From positions 1 through 5,393 of the forward strand of contig DGES01000049.1 of NCBI GenBank assembly GCA_002386065.1: a stretch of 5,393 nucleotides of DNA. Direction: 5' to 3'. A program made the position numbers and the translations under genes. This stretch comes from Firmicutes bacterium UBA3920 (GTDB taxonomy: Bacteria; Bacillota; Clostridia; Caldicoprobacterales; Xylanivirgaceae). A model generated the notes under the pieces. That model ran no database searches. It was not told the origin of the DNA and saw nothing but the letters and a program-made list of their open reading frames with translations. Positions 5,318 to 5,393 of the stretch are shown here, piece after piece. Each line of letters begins with the position of its first letter. The first letter of the stretch is position 1.

Positions 5318-5393
5318 CATATACATGATAACAAAAAAAGAAGGAAAGGTAAACACTTAACGTATGAGGGTGTGTGTCAAGTTTTTATTGGCA
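5312..5393 (+). CDS. Transposase N-terminus, IS30-like (3'-truncated by window edge)
   Basis: AAAGGAGG (5296-5303) lies 8 nt before TTG 5312, which opens a frame that stays open for 27 codons to the window end. The first residues are basic (MGHIHDNKKRRKGKH). They continue as KHLTYEGVCQVFIG, which recalls the KHLTxEER-type opening of the helix-turn-helix region in IS30-family transposases, though the usual ER after the first Glu is GV here. The DDE catalytic domain is outside the window, so family assignment rests on a short motif plus context: an own promoter, a start-codon hairpin and an intergenic position. Another small basic DNA-binding protein is possible. The left terminal inverted repeat of the element cannot be fixed without its right end; it would lie at or upstream of about 5255. 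Confidence 0.5.
   Translation, partial: MGHIHDNKKRRKGKHLTYEGVCQVFIG

Overview
The window looks like chromosomal DNA from a low-GC member of the Bacillota, probably a Clostridia-type anaerobe. The reasons are AT-rich codon use, strong GGAGG-type ribosome binding sites, frequent TTG start codons, a clostripain-like (C11) protease and a meso-diaminopimelate dehydrogenase. No species call is possible from the sequence alone. All genes run on the + strand.

Layout: (1) positions 1-155 hold the 3' end of a HAD-superfamily hydrolase. (2) 239-1231 encodes NADPH-dependent meso-diaminopimelate dehydrogenase (ddh), which feeds lysine and peptidoglycan synthesis. (3) 1447-2526 encodes a protein made almost wholly of seven FG-GAP/VCBS-type repeats, predicted to be a closed seven-bladed beta-propeller, with no signal peptide. 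(4) 2581-3777, 54 bp further on, encodes a clostripain-family cysteine peptidase, also without a signal peptide, with the His/Cys dyad intact. A good intrinsic terminator follows at about 3820-3850. (5) 4022-5113 encodes an eight-helix AI-2E/UPF0118 family membrane protein with no clear terminator behind it. (6) 5312-5393 is the first 27 codons of a gene that resembles an IS30-type transposase, preceded by its own sigma-A-like promoter.

How the parts may work together: ddh is a self-contained housekeeping gene. The propeller and peptidase genes look like a two-gene unit bounded by the ddh gene and the strong terminator. A cytosolic or non-classically exported propeller/protease pair is the least explained part of the window, and its function is unknown. 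The AI-2E gene is a separate transcription unit. The right edge appears to be the start of an insertion sequence. Its start codon and Shine-Dalgarno lie in the 3' arm of a 15-bp interrupted hairpin whose 5' arm lies upstream of the transposase promoter's start point. This arrangement would silence the transposase on transcripts reading in from outside and leave it translatable on its own transcript, as known for IS10 and IS50.
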